From: Dioscorea cayenensis subsp. rotundata
Lineage: Eukaryota > Streptophyta > Magnoliopsida > Dioscoreales > Dioscoreaceae
Reading direction: 5' to 3'
Length of the DNA: 64,000 nucleotides
NCBI RefSeq assembly: GCF_009730915.1
Contig: NC_052484.1
Coordinates: 2,508,054-2,572,053, forward strand
Each line of letters opens with the position of its first letter. Position 1 is the stretch's first letter. The notes beneath the pieces were generated by a model. That model made no database searches and was not told where the DNA came from. It was given only the letters and a program-made list of their open reading frames with translations. Positions 1-12,115 of the stretch are shown in pieces. The translations under genes and the position numbers were made by a program.

Positions 1-841
1 CAGAAAAAAATTGTTGTTTGGTAATATAAGTAGAATACCTTTGTATAATTAGGCCTATACTCATGGACTACACACATAACAATTAATGAAATACTTTTGA
101 CTACTATTCTCTTCAGATTTGCTTGCATGGAAAAAGACAAAAAGTGTGATTTTGTACTTGGAAATAGAGTTGATTACTAAGGATATTGGGTTGGATGAGT
201 ATGAGTTTCAATTACACTGATAAGAAGTTTTATGTGGATTTTGACGATGAATTGTACAGTATGGACATGTTTAATATGGATGGGGTTTTGGGTTGTTTTG
301 TGTGTGATATGTAACAAAAGTTGTTTCTGAATTGTGCAACGACAAAAAGGTTTGTGTAGTTTTGGTTATTTTTTGACCGATTTGCTTGCTTGTGAACTGA
401 AAAAAGATATGATTTTGGAGTTGTAAATAGAGTTGATTCGTTAATTGTGTTGTAGCGAAAGGAGTTTCATATACTCTGATAAGAAGTTTTAAGATGGAAT
501 TTTGCCACTTATTGGTTTACTTACTTGCATGAAATAAAAGAATAAGCTTTTGGATTTGTTAAATAGGGGCATATGATGGAGCTTCTTGCATTGAATAATG
601 AGTTTCAGACATTGTGGTTTTGGCTTATTATTAATATTAGATATGTGATTAATGTTCTTGCATCTAACAGGATGGATATTTGGTGGAGTTTCTGATAGTT
701 ATATGCTTGATATATTATACGAATAATGAAATCTTTGCTTGTTCTTATTGTGCGTAATGCAAAAGATTTTTGTTGGTTGTATATCTCTCTTTTTTCGTTC
801 TTTTACTTAAGTTTCCCCTTATCATCGGATCTCTGTTTTAG
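1..841 (+). other. intronic AT-rich sequence upstream of the first visible thioesterase exon
   Basis: No exon was recognised here. The next acceptor ends at 841 and its exon begins in phase 2, so the preceding coding exon must lie further left, most likely outside the window. Short open frames such as 726-932 cross the 842 exon in the wrong frame. Confidence 0.5.
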
Positions 842-3800
842 ATTCTGGTCAACATGTAGTACGCAAGGGAGAGAAAGGGGAGGGTCTTTACTTAATCTGG
901 GATGGGAAGGTATGGATGCATCTTCCTTTTAATGCCCTATTCTACGCATTGAAATAGTTTGACATACCATTGATCTTAATTCTTATAGTGCTCATTATCA
1001 CAATAGGATTTCTGATGTATGCCACTTTCCATAACACCTTTTGTGGCAACCCTGGCAAAAAAAAAAGAGAGAACTATTTGACATAAAGCTTTTTTATGTT
1101 ACATGAGTGACATTATATCGTCTAGTTTTTTCCTGTGTTATAGGTCATATGTTTTTTTCCTGTGTTATAGGTCATATCTTCATAATGATCCAACTCCAAT
1201 TTTTAGAACTAAAAGATCAGTATGCTAGTCTAATAGACTAATTCTCATCTCCTGTTCTTCCTTTTTTTTTTTGTCTTTATTACTGTATTGTACTAAAGCA
1301 GTTGAGGTTCAAGTAATTTATATTTCTATTTTGTTCTTTGCAGGCTTGCTCATCTGGTTCTCCTGAAGTTTTGGTTGGAAACCATTCAGACATTCAATTG
1401 AAACAATATGATTATTTTGGCTATTGTATGCATCTTAGCTTATTTTATCTATTACTTTTGTCATCTGAAGAATTTGTATAAGATCTGATTTACATTAAAT
1501 TTTTTTTCATTCATCAAACTAAAGGTCATAAAATGTAAGGTTTAGTAAATTTGCCAGAGAGGAATTGCTTGTGTAATGCTTGTAATTTAAATTATACGAG
1601 AAATCTGGTGGGTTATAAAGTCAGTTATTTAGATTTTTATCTAACATATTTCATGATACACTTAATTTAATCTTATATTGTTAGTAATCCTGGGTATATT
1701 TGATTGGAGTTACTTATGAGAAGTGAATTTTAAGTAATGGGCAACTATAGAGTTTCATAAAGGATGACATTCAAGTAACCTATGTATTGCATTGCTATCC
1801 TTATGCTTATGCAAGATTAGATGCCTTTTCCTCTTGGTTAAATGGAGGCCTTAGAGATTTTTTGAAAGGAAGAAGATGATTTGGCATTGTAAATCTTCAA
1901 GGCGTTAGCAAAGTGTTGCTTGTAAACAGAAGAAATTGTAAAGGAGAAAGATATTCATTGGGATAACCTTATTGATAAGGAATACCAATCAGTTTTTTTA
2001 ATTATATAGATGTGTGTATATATATATATATATATGAGGAATCTGGTGAAGAATTTTCAGAAATTGAAGTCAACACCATATTTTGGAGCAGCATCTGGAG
2101 ATCAAGGGGTGATCTTAATTTTAGACAGAGTCATTACTCCCAATGAAATAAGGTGGATAAGTGGATTACAGTAGCTTACCAACAATGTGCCACCAGGGAG
2201 AATTGAAGAGCTCATGTCCTAGGAAAATGAAAATTTTTATTTGCTTGGTAAGATATTGATCACTAAAAAAAAATTGTTTAGAAGAAATTGTGGGGGCTAA
2301 ACCAGGACTTAGGACTATCATTTAAAGAGGACATACAATCTGTGGAGCATTTTCTTAGATGCATGATAAGAAAGCTGAGTCTGGAAATACTAATCTGTAA
2401 TATTTAGCTGATGAAATCCCTAAACAGAAGTAAGGAATTTTTGAGCAGGTGGAGCATGCCTAATCAGATGGTTGCCTGTTGTGAACTACTTCTAGTTGGT
2501 ATTTGCTGGGTTCCTTGGATCGAGGGAAACAATAACATCTTCACAAATCTCGCCAAAGATGAGATGGATATCCTTCAACAAGTCTATCCCAATCTATGTT
2601 GGTGTTTTAGGGCCTGTTTGGATTCCAAACATAAATGTTTGGACCCAAGAGTTCGTAATTTGCGATGAAAGCACTTTTGGGCTTAAAATAAGTGAATCCA
2701 AGTGGACCCTAAATGAGCTTAGTGAGAAGGTGACGTATAATTCTCTCAGTAATAGCATTATGCTATATGGAAACAATGTTGCTTATTGCATCTGGTTGTA
2801 CTCTATGCTTAACTGGTAAAAGTTAAGGAAGCAGCTTCAATCAAGATTTTAGATTTTCAATTGGAGAAAAATTGTATATGAGGAATAAGTAGAACTTTAA
2901 AGGTTGGTTCTATTTGATGAGTGGTGAGCTGTCTATGGAGATGGATGTGTGTTAAGTGTCATAGTGTGACATTTTATTTTTTTATGTTGGTCTCTGTATT
3001 GTTATGCTAACTACTAATATGTATTGAATGTACACATTTGAGTGTCCATTCTGAAAGAAGCTTAACCTTTTTCCTAGCATTGGCAGGGGATTTGCTTCAC
3101 TTAATACAAGAACTATTTGTAGCATTCATGATGCTTTCTTTCTTAATTTCACTTTACATTTGTGTTTGAGTGTATCTCGTCTTTCCTTCTACGACCTGAC
3201 AGGTACCATTGGTTCTGACTATGAAGTAAATGTAATTGCGTTATCCAAGGTATTGGATCTTTAGTTCTTTGTACTTTTACAATCTTATTTGGAACAGTTT
3301 TTGGTATCCTCTTCATTAGTGCATTCTTTGTAGCTAATATGCCTGGTTCTGCGACATGAAAATAGCAATCTACTACATCCAAAATCTATCTGGAATGCAG
3401 ATGAAACGCATGAGGGCATCGCTTTGGTGCAGCACATATTGAGCTTGGAGCCCCAAGAAGTAAGTTTAACTAGTCCGCCAATCCTGCCTGTACAAACTTT
3501 TCTTTGCGTGTATCTGCAGCTTTACCCAGAGAATAGGCCTACACCAATTGTTTGAGTAGGTTCAACTCAATTTTTGTTGATTCAGATCAACTGACTCTGA
3601 AAGAAATTAAACTAAGTCTGCCTGTAGAGGTTACTAAAATAATGAAAAAAAAACAAATATGAAAGTTCTGATCATAAATAAATAAAACTTGTCCAAAATA
3701 ACAAAATTACTATGCTTTCAAATCCCATATTTGTACACATGTATGTATTAATATATTTTAATACTTAATATCCTATGAAATCACTATAATGTGTGATTCC

Positions 3801-6800
3801 TTCTGGTGAAAGATATTACCCTTTCTGGTGTCTTAAAAACAATTCTTTGGCAGTTAATGGATTAATTTATTGAAAATGGCTTGTTTTTCTGTGATGAAAG
3901 TTTGTGACTGTTTTGCTTTCTTTCTGATTCATTACTACTCTTTCAGAATCAATCTTGCAAATTTATGTGTTTTTTATTCCTGTGAATTTTTCCTTTCTTT
4001 GTTTGTTTTAATGTTTGCGCTAATCCGTTAAATTTTTTTTTTCTCAAGGTAGATATATTTCATGGGCATACATTGCCTGAGGCTCCAACATTTGGTCATG
4101 TTTTTGGAGGGCAGTTGATTGGACAGGCATGTTTTATTCTGTTGAAGCCTTTAAATGCCAAGCTTCAGAATTTTAACTTTTATTGGCGCATTGAGCAACA
4201 GAAAAAATTAGCTCATAAAAAAATAGTCAGGCTGTGGTAGAATTTTCAGCTTACTCAAAAATCCAATTCTAAAGCTTCTTCAATTGTATGGTTATTAGGA
4301 TTCTTCAAAAGGAAAACATAATGTTGAAATCAAGTTCTGTGCATATAATTTGGTTTTATACTTTTTGCAATTTATATATTAATGTTTTGGTTGGAAGCAG
4401 AATTCATATAAGTCGCATTTCTCCAATTCTGAAGGGCCACTCTCAAATTTTCCACACACACATTTAAGTCATATTGTTTTGAGGCTCACCTAAGAGCTGA
4501 TCAGAGGGAGCATTCTCTCGTTTCTGATCAAATCCTTTGTTATATTTTATTAATTTAATTGCGTAGTATTATTGTATATGCCACTTTCCATATTTTTCTA
4601 GCAATTATAAAAAATTGCTGCTTACATGAAGTTCTAAAGCTTCCATTTTAGAATCTCTTAAAAAACATTACTTTTTACTTCTTGTAGGCTTTGGCTGCAG
4701 CAACCAAGACTGTGAGTTACCTTAAACCTGTGCATAGTTTCCACTCTTATTTTCTGGTTGCTGGAGAAACAAACGGTAAATGCATCTATTTTTTTCTGAT
4801 TCTTCCCTTAGACCCATTCATTCTTGCCGCAGTTTGATTTATGAATTCAAAATATTTTGATCCACCATACAACGTAATCTTCTCTTATGTATCGGAACTG
4901 TCCCATCATGTGAATGTACTTTACACTCGGATGTTATGCACATGGATTTTTCATTTTTGTTTTTGATGTTATCTCAGTCTCTTTTGATGAATGCATGGGA
5001 ATTTACTTTGATGTATGATTTGTACTCCTGCTCTATTTATGCCGTTTACTTCATTGATTTTCATGTTTGTTGCTTTGTCTTCTCTTGGATCTTTTAGTTT
5101 GATGCATTTTTGTAACAAGGGAACCTTTTCATACCTTGCTTCCTTTCAGTATCCACATTCCTAAAACACTATCATAAAGATTTATATCAACGACCTTGCT
5201 GGTTTGATGAAGTATTCTAAATTTTTGACCAGACTTAACAATTCATAACATCAGGTGAAAACTACAATAGATAACTTTGTTTAGTAAGTAAATTGCATGA
5301 AACTAGACCACAATCTAGATGTAGGATTTTCATTTTTAATCTGATTTCTTGTATGGAGAGAAAATTTTAGGGATGTCATGATAAGTACTATTCATTTATT
5401 TTGAACTGGTTTAGCTTGTAGGATTCATATGTACATTCCTCTATTTAAATTGCAGTGATCCCCACACTTATTTTCTGAATATGTTTAAATCCTTTTTGCC
5501 ATTTTATTATCGTAGTTCATATTCACATTTTTAAGGCTTTACTAGACTGATGCTATATTTGCACATCTTTCATTGTAGTGCCAATTATATATGAAGTTTA
5601 TCGAGCAAATGATGGACAGAATTTTGCTACCAGACAAGTAGCTGCAAAACAGCATGGCAAGGTCATATTCATTTTAGTAGCTTCTTTCCAGGTATATTTC
5701 ATGAACACCTATGATTTTTCATGTATTTACTCTGTGTGGAAGTAGTGTGGGAGTGAATTAGGACTGAATAGTATGCTAAATCTTTTTATTTATTTTTGGT
5801 CAAATACCCTAAATAGTCCTTGTATTTTTTTAAATGTGCCCATTTAGTGCCTTTATTTTAATTTGGACTTCGCTAGTCCCTTTATTTTTCAATTTAGGCA
5901 AATTTGATCATGAGGTTGACGTCTGTTTTGTTTACCGTCTAAACTATTGACGTGGCATAAACTATTGACGTGGCAAATTCCAATTCTAGTGAATTTATCA
6001 AATTCATAGAAACAATTTTCTGTACCTAACTTTTACATATTAAAAAACAAAACTGCCTTGGAATTGTGACCTAAAGACATACAATGAAATTAAAGTCTAC
6101 AACCAAAAGAAACCAAACAACAGATATTGATAACTAACTACAATAAAAAAAAGATCACAAACTGGTGTTCCAAGCTTCAGTGTTAAGTCTTCTCCTTTGT
6201 TGCAGGTGTTGTTCTACTCTGCTGTGTAGAAAATTCTAGAACCTCCAATGCTACAATTGTATGTTGGCTTACTTCCTCATTCGCTTTCTCTTTGCAGCAA
6301 CCATTGCAGTTTTTCTTGCTTGGTCATCAAAAACACCATATAACCTATATAAATAACCAAAGAGGTCAGCAACTATGAAAATAAATGAGAACAAATATTA
6401 CAAGGAGGTCTGCAGCAGTGGACAAATGAAGAAGATTGTGAATTTTCCCTTCCGATAATGAGTCCTCCACTGTTAGCACCCTACATCATATAAGAATATT
6501 ATTTAATTAGGCTTTGAAATTATTACACTTCATCAAAATTCTACTGTAGCATTGTCTTGACAGGAGGCAACTTGGAATCAGCGGCCGAAGTAGGGGTTGT
6601 GAGGAGGGAAAGGACAATTGTGAATGTCCCTAGCTTTGTTTTTAGGTATTGAATCTAGGGTCTAACTTGCACCCGAATCCGATTTAGATTAAATATAATA
6701 TTTTTCTAAAAAAACTAAATTTTTATTAATATTTAATATTTTAATCATGCCACATCAATAGTTTTTGGACGGTAAACAAAATAGACGTTAACCCAAGGAT

Positions 6801-9800
6801 CAAATTTGCCTACATTGAAAAATAGAGGGACTGACAAAGTCCAAATTAAAATAAAGGGACTAAATTGGTACATTTAAAAAAATACAGGGACTATTTAGGG
6901 TATTTGACCTTTTATTTTTCTACAGATCATCACCTCTGCTGAAGTTATCATTCTAGTTCAAATTTTCAGTATATCACATTCCAGGGCATTTTCACTAGAA
7001 TGATTTTATATTGTGTTTAACCTATCCTTTTGTGTCGTAGCTGGTTATAAAAACTAGAGTAACAATTTTTGTGTAAGTTTAGGCAAGTTGGCTCTTCTCA
7101 AAAGGTGATGAGCTGGTATAGGAACACTATTTGGTGCTCTTCTCAAAAGGTCCTATATCTTAACCATTAAAATCATTTGTATGCCAGCTACAGACTTGCT
7201 TGCATATTTAAAGAGGATATATCATGAGAGTCTCTGTTTGCTGAATGTTAATAATAGTCTATTTTGTCATTGAATTCCATTAAATGTTCATTGAAAATGT
7301 TTCGCAATGCATGGTTCAGGGAAGCCCTGTCAATTTGTTATCGCTACTAGGGACTTGATTTGGTTCATGCCAATCGATTCATTCTTATGGACTTTTTCAT
7401 CAATCATAATTACAAACATCTAAAGATAATCCATATTTCATTCATCAAACCAATGACCAAAATCTTGTCCATGCTACAATATGATGATTTTTAGGCTTTT
7501 TTTTCCTTAATTCTCATCAGATTTAGATTACATTGTAAATTTCAATGCTAAGGCCAGTATACCTCCCACAGAGCTACTGCTCATGTTTTGTATTTTGTGT
7601 TTTAGAAGGATGAAGCTGGTTTTGAACACCATGACTTGATGCCTCATGTGGATGCCCCAGAAACAGTAGGTATTGTACATCTATGAACTCAAAAGCAGAT
7701 GAAATAACCTAGTAACATGCTGGTTTCATGTAAATCCGTGCAGTTTAAATCAATTGAAGAGTTAAGTGAGAGTAATGAATCTGGTCCACTCCCCTGTGTA
7801 AGAACATCTAGTATTTCACCTTTCTGTTATCATCTGCTTGTGGTACTCCTTGTTTATTTTTTAACTTGATGTTCGACCAATACAATTTCAATCATATATA
7901 ATGACACTGATTTTCTTCAGATAAACATTCATAGACATTTGATTCCTTGAGATTACGTTACAATGTTCTCATGTTGTATTTTATAGGATTCACTCAGGTA
8001 TTTACATTGGGGAATTGAGCATGTGTTATTGACCATCTTATCTTTATATTCTATGTTTATGGAGCTGTTTATGAGTTGATATATTTGATAAGTAACACTT
8101 GTTTAAAATGATTTATTTAATCTTTAATTCATGATGAGTTTCAAGAAAACAGTGTAGATAGTCACCTTGCATCCCATGAAGATTATATTATGCATGTTTC
8201 TCTTTTTTTTCAAGCTCAACTATTTCATTCGTTAACTCTTTATCTTTATGACAAGAGTCACTTTTTAATTAAATAGGAAACATATATACTTTCCTGGTTG
8301 TGCATTAGTTCCTTTCAGGATTTTTCGAGATTATCAAATATCACATTATGTTGGTATATTTTTCTGACGAACTGAATTTTACTGATGACATTTTATCAGT
8401 TTTCTATGCAAATGCTTTTAGTGAGAAAATTTCTGGTATCTGGCCCTATAGATATACGGCTTTGTGAACCGAGCAATCTGGAAGAACGATTTAAACCAAG
8501 GTTAGTTGAGGATTTTAATTTTCAATGCCTATGATCTATGATAATTTATAACAATACTTCATTCCATTGCATACTGTTTCTTCTCAGGAGTGTATTTATA
8601 GATATCATTTTTATTGTTTTCATTTTGAAGTACTGGCTTAAAGTAAGAGGAGAACTTTCAGACGAACAAGCTTTGCATAGGTAAAAGATCATATTGGGTC
8701 TTTTGTTTCTTTCTTTTTTCTTTCATATTAATGTGAGGAATTAAATTATTCTTTCCGTTGTGCCAAAACTAATATGCTAGTCCTCAAGATAACATGGAAT
8801 TCTATTGTTTGTGAAAAAGCTTGGTTTGCTTTGAAGTTTAAATGTCCAGTGGTGTGTCACCTAATGCTGATGAGGAAAAACAAGGCACTTATTTTTCTAA
8901 TGAGAATTAGTAGATCACAAATGTTAATCACATTATGTGTTTTATTATTCATTTAACAAATTCTTTCATGCTAATTGGTTCCGACTTATGATGCTGCAGA
9001 TGTGCTTTAGCATTTGCTTCAGATTTTTTCTTTGGAAGCATTAGTTTAAAACCTCACTTGCGGAAGGAAATGAAAATACTCGCTCTCAGTTTGGATCACT
9101 CGTATGTTTCTCTAACCCGCTTACTCTATTTTAATTCCTGTTTCCACTCCACCAAAATTTTTAGAGATGAACTAAACACATTATCCGTGTTCAATTCAAC
9201 TGAAAAGCTTAAACCGATGCAGTACTTATATATTTCGTATCTATATTAACTATTTTAATCGACATTGGTCTATTACTTACTCTAATAGGTGCTGAATTTT
9301 GTCGATTAGGATTATAATTCTCATGCAGTACTTTTTAAGATGTTTTATTTGTTTTTATTTCTTTTGTTTTCAGTATCTGGTTCCACAGGCCTGTGAAAGC
9401 CGATGACTGGCTTCTGTTTTGTGGTAATTATTGGCTTTGATCACTTGTTTATTAGATAAACACGGAGACGACACTCTGAATTTCCCTCTTGTTTTCTTTC
9501 TTATAGATTGAAGCTCCATCTTCCTGCGGTGGCCGTGGATTAAGTACTGGTCGTATGTTTAACCGAAAGGGAGAGGTGATTGATTTATCGATCAGTTTTT
9601 TTTTTACACATTTACCCCTTCAAAAACCTGAAATCATGCAGATAACTTCATACCGAAAAAATTGAAATAGCAAAGTATATAGCCTGTGTTGTCATTTAAC
9701 AATAGATAGAAACTAGGTGCAATGTCTTTTATAACCTTTGTTTGGGTGTATCGCTTAACATTTACCGTATGATATTGAACTATATAAGTTATATATTCAA

Positions 9801-10079
9801 TTTTTTTCATGTAGATTTATATCTTGAAAATGTAACTATTACAATAGTATGCATTTATATTTTAATGGTTTAGTGCAGTAGCCCATGATTGACTATCATA
9901 GGGATATATGTAGGTAAGAATGTCGATTTTTTTTACAAGGGCATATGTATAATTTCATGTTTTCTGATTTTTTTTTTCCGGCTATTTATCTCGATGCACA
10001 GCTTGTGATGTCATTAAGGCAAGAGGCTCTACTTCGCGAGGTGAAGCCAACAAATCGAGCCCCTCGAGCGAAAATGTAG
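842..10079 (+). CDS. acyl-CoA thioesterase II (TesB-like) with N-terminal cyclic-nucleotide-binding-like domain; 5' part outside window
   Basis: This enzyme family hydrolyses fatty acyl-CoA to free acid and CoA, usually in peroxisomes. Exons read: 842-909, 1344-1425, 3203-3249, 3334-3459, 4049-4126, 4688-4775, 5579-5691, 7606-7665, 7744-7797, perhaps 7987-7997, 8426-8500, 8588-8680, 9000-9101, 9374 to about 9423, 9507 (or 9514) to 9575, and 10002-10079. The first exons give a cNMP-binding fold ([13 protein letters not shown], then [10 protein letters not shown]). The hot-dog thioesterase follows ([55 protein letters not shown]). The Asp of SLDHS and the Gln of LRQE match the catalytic Asp and Gln of TesB. 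The protein ends in AKM, which resembles a PTS1 peroxisomal signal. The first coding exon is not visible and probably lies left of the window. Family call is secure; the junctions near 7797-8426 and 9423-9507 are uncertain, so mild decay cannot be excluded. Confidence 0.9.
5799..6910. mobile_element. non-autonomous MULE-type MITE with long terminal inverted repeats
   Basis: The element begins GGTCAAATACCC and ends in its complement GGGTATTTGACC. The inverted repeats run for roughly 150-175 bases (5799 to about 5974, and about 6740 to 6910), with many small differences that mark it as old. A 9-base direct repeat TTTATTTTT flanks it at 5790-5798 and 6911-6919, the target-site size of Mutator-like elements, although the sequence is low in complexity. 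No transposase frame is present. An 18-base tandem duplication (ATAAACTATTGACGTGGC) lies at the inner edge of the left repeat. It sits in the intron between the exons ending 5691 and starting 7606. Confidence 0.8.
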
Positions 10080-10981
10080 AGATTAATGAGCAATTTGTCC
10101 CGTCCCGTCCCGCCCTTAGATTTTTTTTTGAGAATTTAAATTATTGGATCTTCCGGAAATTGCAAGTGATAATTATATTCTCATCTGATGAACAATCTTC
10201 TTCATTGACTTGTATTATAATTGTGTTAATTCACAATGTACAATAGTGTATTAAATTACAGTGATTTGTCCAGATGTTTTGTTCAATATATTGATGTCCA
10301 TTTGTGCATTCAATGAGTAAATGTATATCAATTTTGCTTCTTTTTTATTTTTTATTTTAATTAATTTTTTTTTTTTTCGATCTTCGTTGCGATGATTATA
10401 AAGGTTTCAATTTATCAAAAATTAGACAGATGAAATTGTGTTTCTAATGTTCATTTCATCGGTATTACTAAAAATAATATTAAAAAATTTCCAATTTTTA
10501 TAACCCTTTTAATATATGATTAATTTGTGATTAAGTAGAAGAGAATGATCTTCAATGAATGGCTTTTTGGATAACTTTGGCACAACCCCATCATTAATGT
10601 TAATTAAGCTTCGGAATTAGTAATTAATTAATATAAGAACTTTGGATCTCAAGAACTAAACAAAGATTATCTTTCATGTTATGGCTTGCTAATGACTTTT
10701 CCAAAGCGTTTATTTCTCATTCATTGTAAAGCATATGCTGAGGTAGTGCACATGTTTGTTTGTTTGTTTTTTTAAATAAATCATTAAACAAACCTTCCAA
10801 ATTTATTGGTTAATTTAAATTTCTCTAATTTATTTTTATGGTAAAAAAAATTCAAACCAAAAGTTTTATGGTCAAGTAATATTGGCCCCACTGTAAACGG
10901 TATTGGTCTAACAATTTAAGAGCTCCTGAGTTTAAGTTTTATTAAATGTAGTGATAATGACGGATCCCCAATTGTCTATGT

Positions 10982-11116
10982 AGACAAGGGCCGAATGAGG
11001 GCACATAAGTTGAATAAATAATTCCTGGTCTGTGTGTCCCTGGTTGTGAGTACAAAAAAGAGCTGAATGAGAGCACACAAGCTGAATGAATGGTTCCCGA
11101 CTTATGTGTATGCCCC
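10982..11116. repeat. two-copy tandem repeat, period about 68 bases
   Basis: Two imperfect copies begin near 10983 and 11052. They share the pattern gccgaatga/gctgaatga, then gagg/gagagcacaca, then ttgaataa/ctgaatgaatggttcc. The copies differ at many positions, so the duplication is old. It creates the two overlapping short minus-strand frames here. Confidence 0.6.
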
Positions 11117-11648
11117 TCACTATACTGGCTTATCACATTTGTATAAAAAAAAAAACAAAAATTTATGTTGTACCAAAGTATCATAGTTTATGAGATATAT
11201 TAAAATTTATGAAGTTACATCCCTAATTTGCACAAATCTTAATACCTTCCATGCAATTTATGTTCTACAATATGAACACATAAATTTTGCTAGGCAATAA
11301 CAAATAATTATAATACATCATTTAAAATTCATTATGATAAGTTAACCTCTTAGATGCCATTGGTTTGACCAAGCATGTGTTAGGGCATGTAACCCTAAAA
11401 TTATATATGAATTTACAAGGGTGTATATGAAAAAAACCCTCTTGCAGGGATAAAATTAAAATTATATGGATTTGCAAGGGTATATACGCAAACAAAACTC
11501 TGGTTTTAACTATATAAACGACTTCCCTCCTTTACAAGTGATTCAATCATGCGCTGCTCAAAGCTCTGTTCTTTATATCTCGTAGAAAAGCTTTGTCTTT
11601 CAAGTTTAAATCTTTAGTGGAAGTGGATTCAATCAAGTAATTTCAATC

Positions 11649-12115
11649 CAAAGTTTTCTGATGATTGTCAGATTGGTATCAAAACTGTCAATTTGTTTGA
11701 TTTTATTCAAGCCATTTATCAAATGCAGAGCAAGTGTTTGTAGTTTTGTTTGTGAGAATTGTGGAAGATTATTTTGAAGTGTTTTTTGTTTGAATATAGT
11801 CATTCAGTGAGATTTTTAAAACCCAAAGTTTTTGTAAAAGTACTTGGTTCAATTCATGTAACAAATGTATAGAGCAAGTGTTTGTCATTTAGTTTGTGGG
11901 AGTTCTGGAAGAGTATTTTGAAGTTTTTGTGTTTGAATCTATTCATTTTCTGATGATAATAAGGTTGGCACTGAAACTATCAATTTGTTTGATTTTGTCC
12001 TAATTATGTATCAAATACATAGCAAATGTTTGCAGTTTTGTTTGTCTGAATCCTGGAAGAGTATTTTGAAATGTTTGTGTATGAATTTATTCATTCAGTG
12101 AGGATTTTTTTTTCT
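11649..12115. repeat. three-copy decayed tandem repeat, period about 145 bases
   Basis: Three imperfect units are recognised by the core gcaagtgtttg (or gcaaatgtttg), an associated tttgtttgt(g/c)(a/t)ga, then ggaagagtattttgaa, then attcattcagtga. The cores lie near 11733, 11873 and 12021. The array lies just upstream of the carrier pseudogene and might belong to its former 5' region. Confidence 0.6.

Noticed and set aside
2411..2819. Two overlapping + strand frames in a thioesterase intron
   Set aside because: No homology recognised, overlapping frames, and they lie wholly inside an intron bounded by good splice sites at 1425 and 3203.
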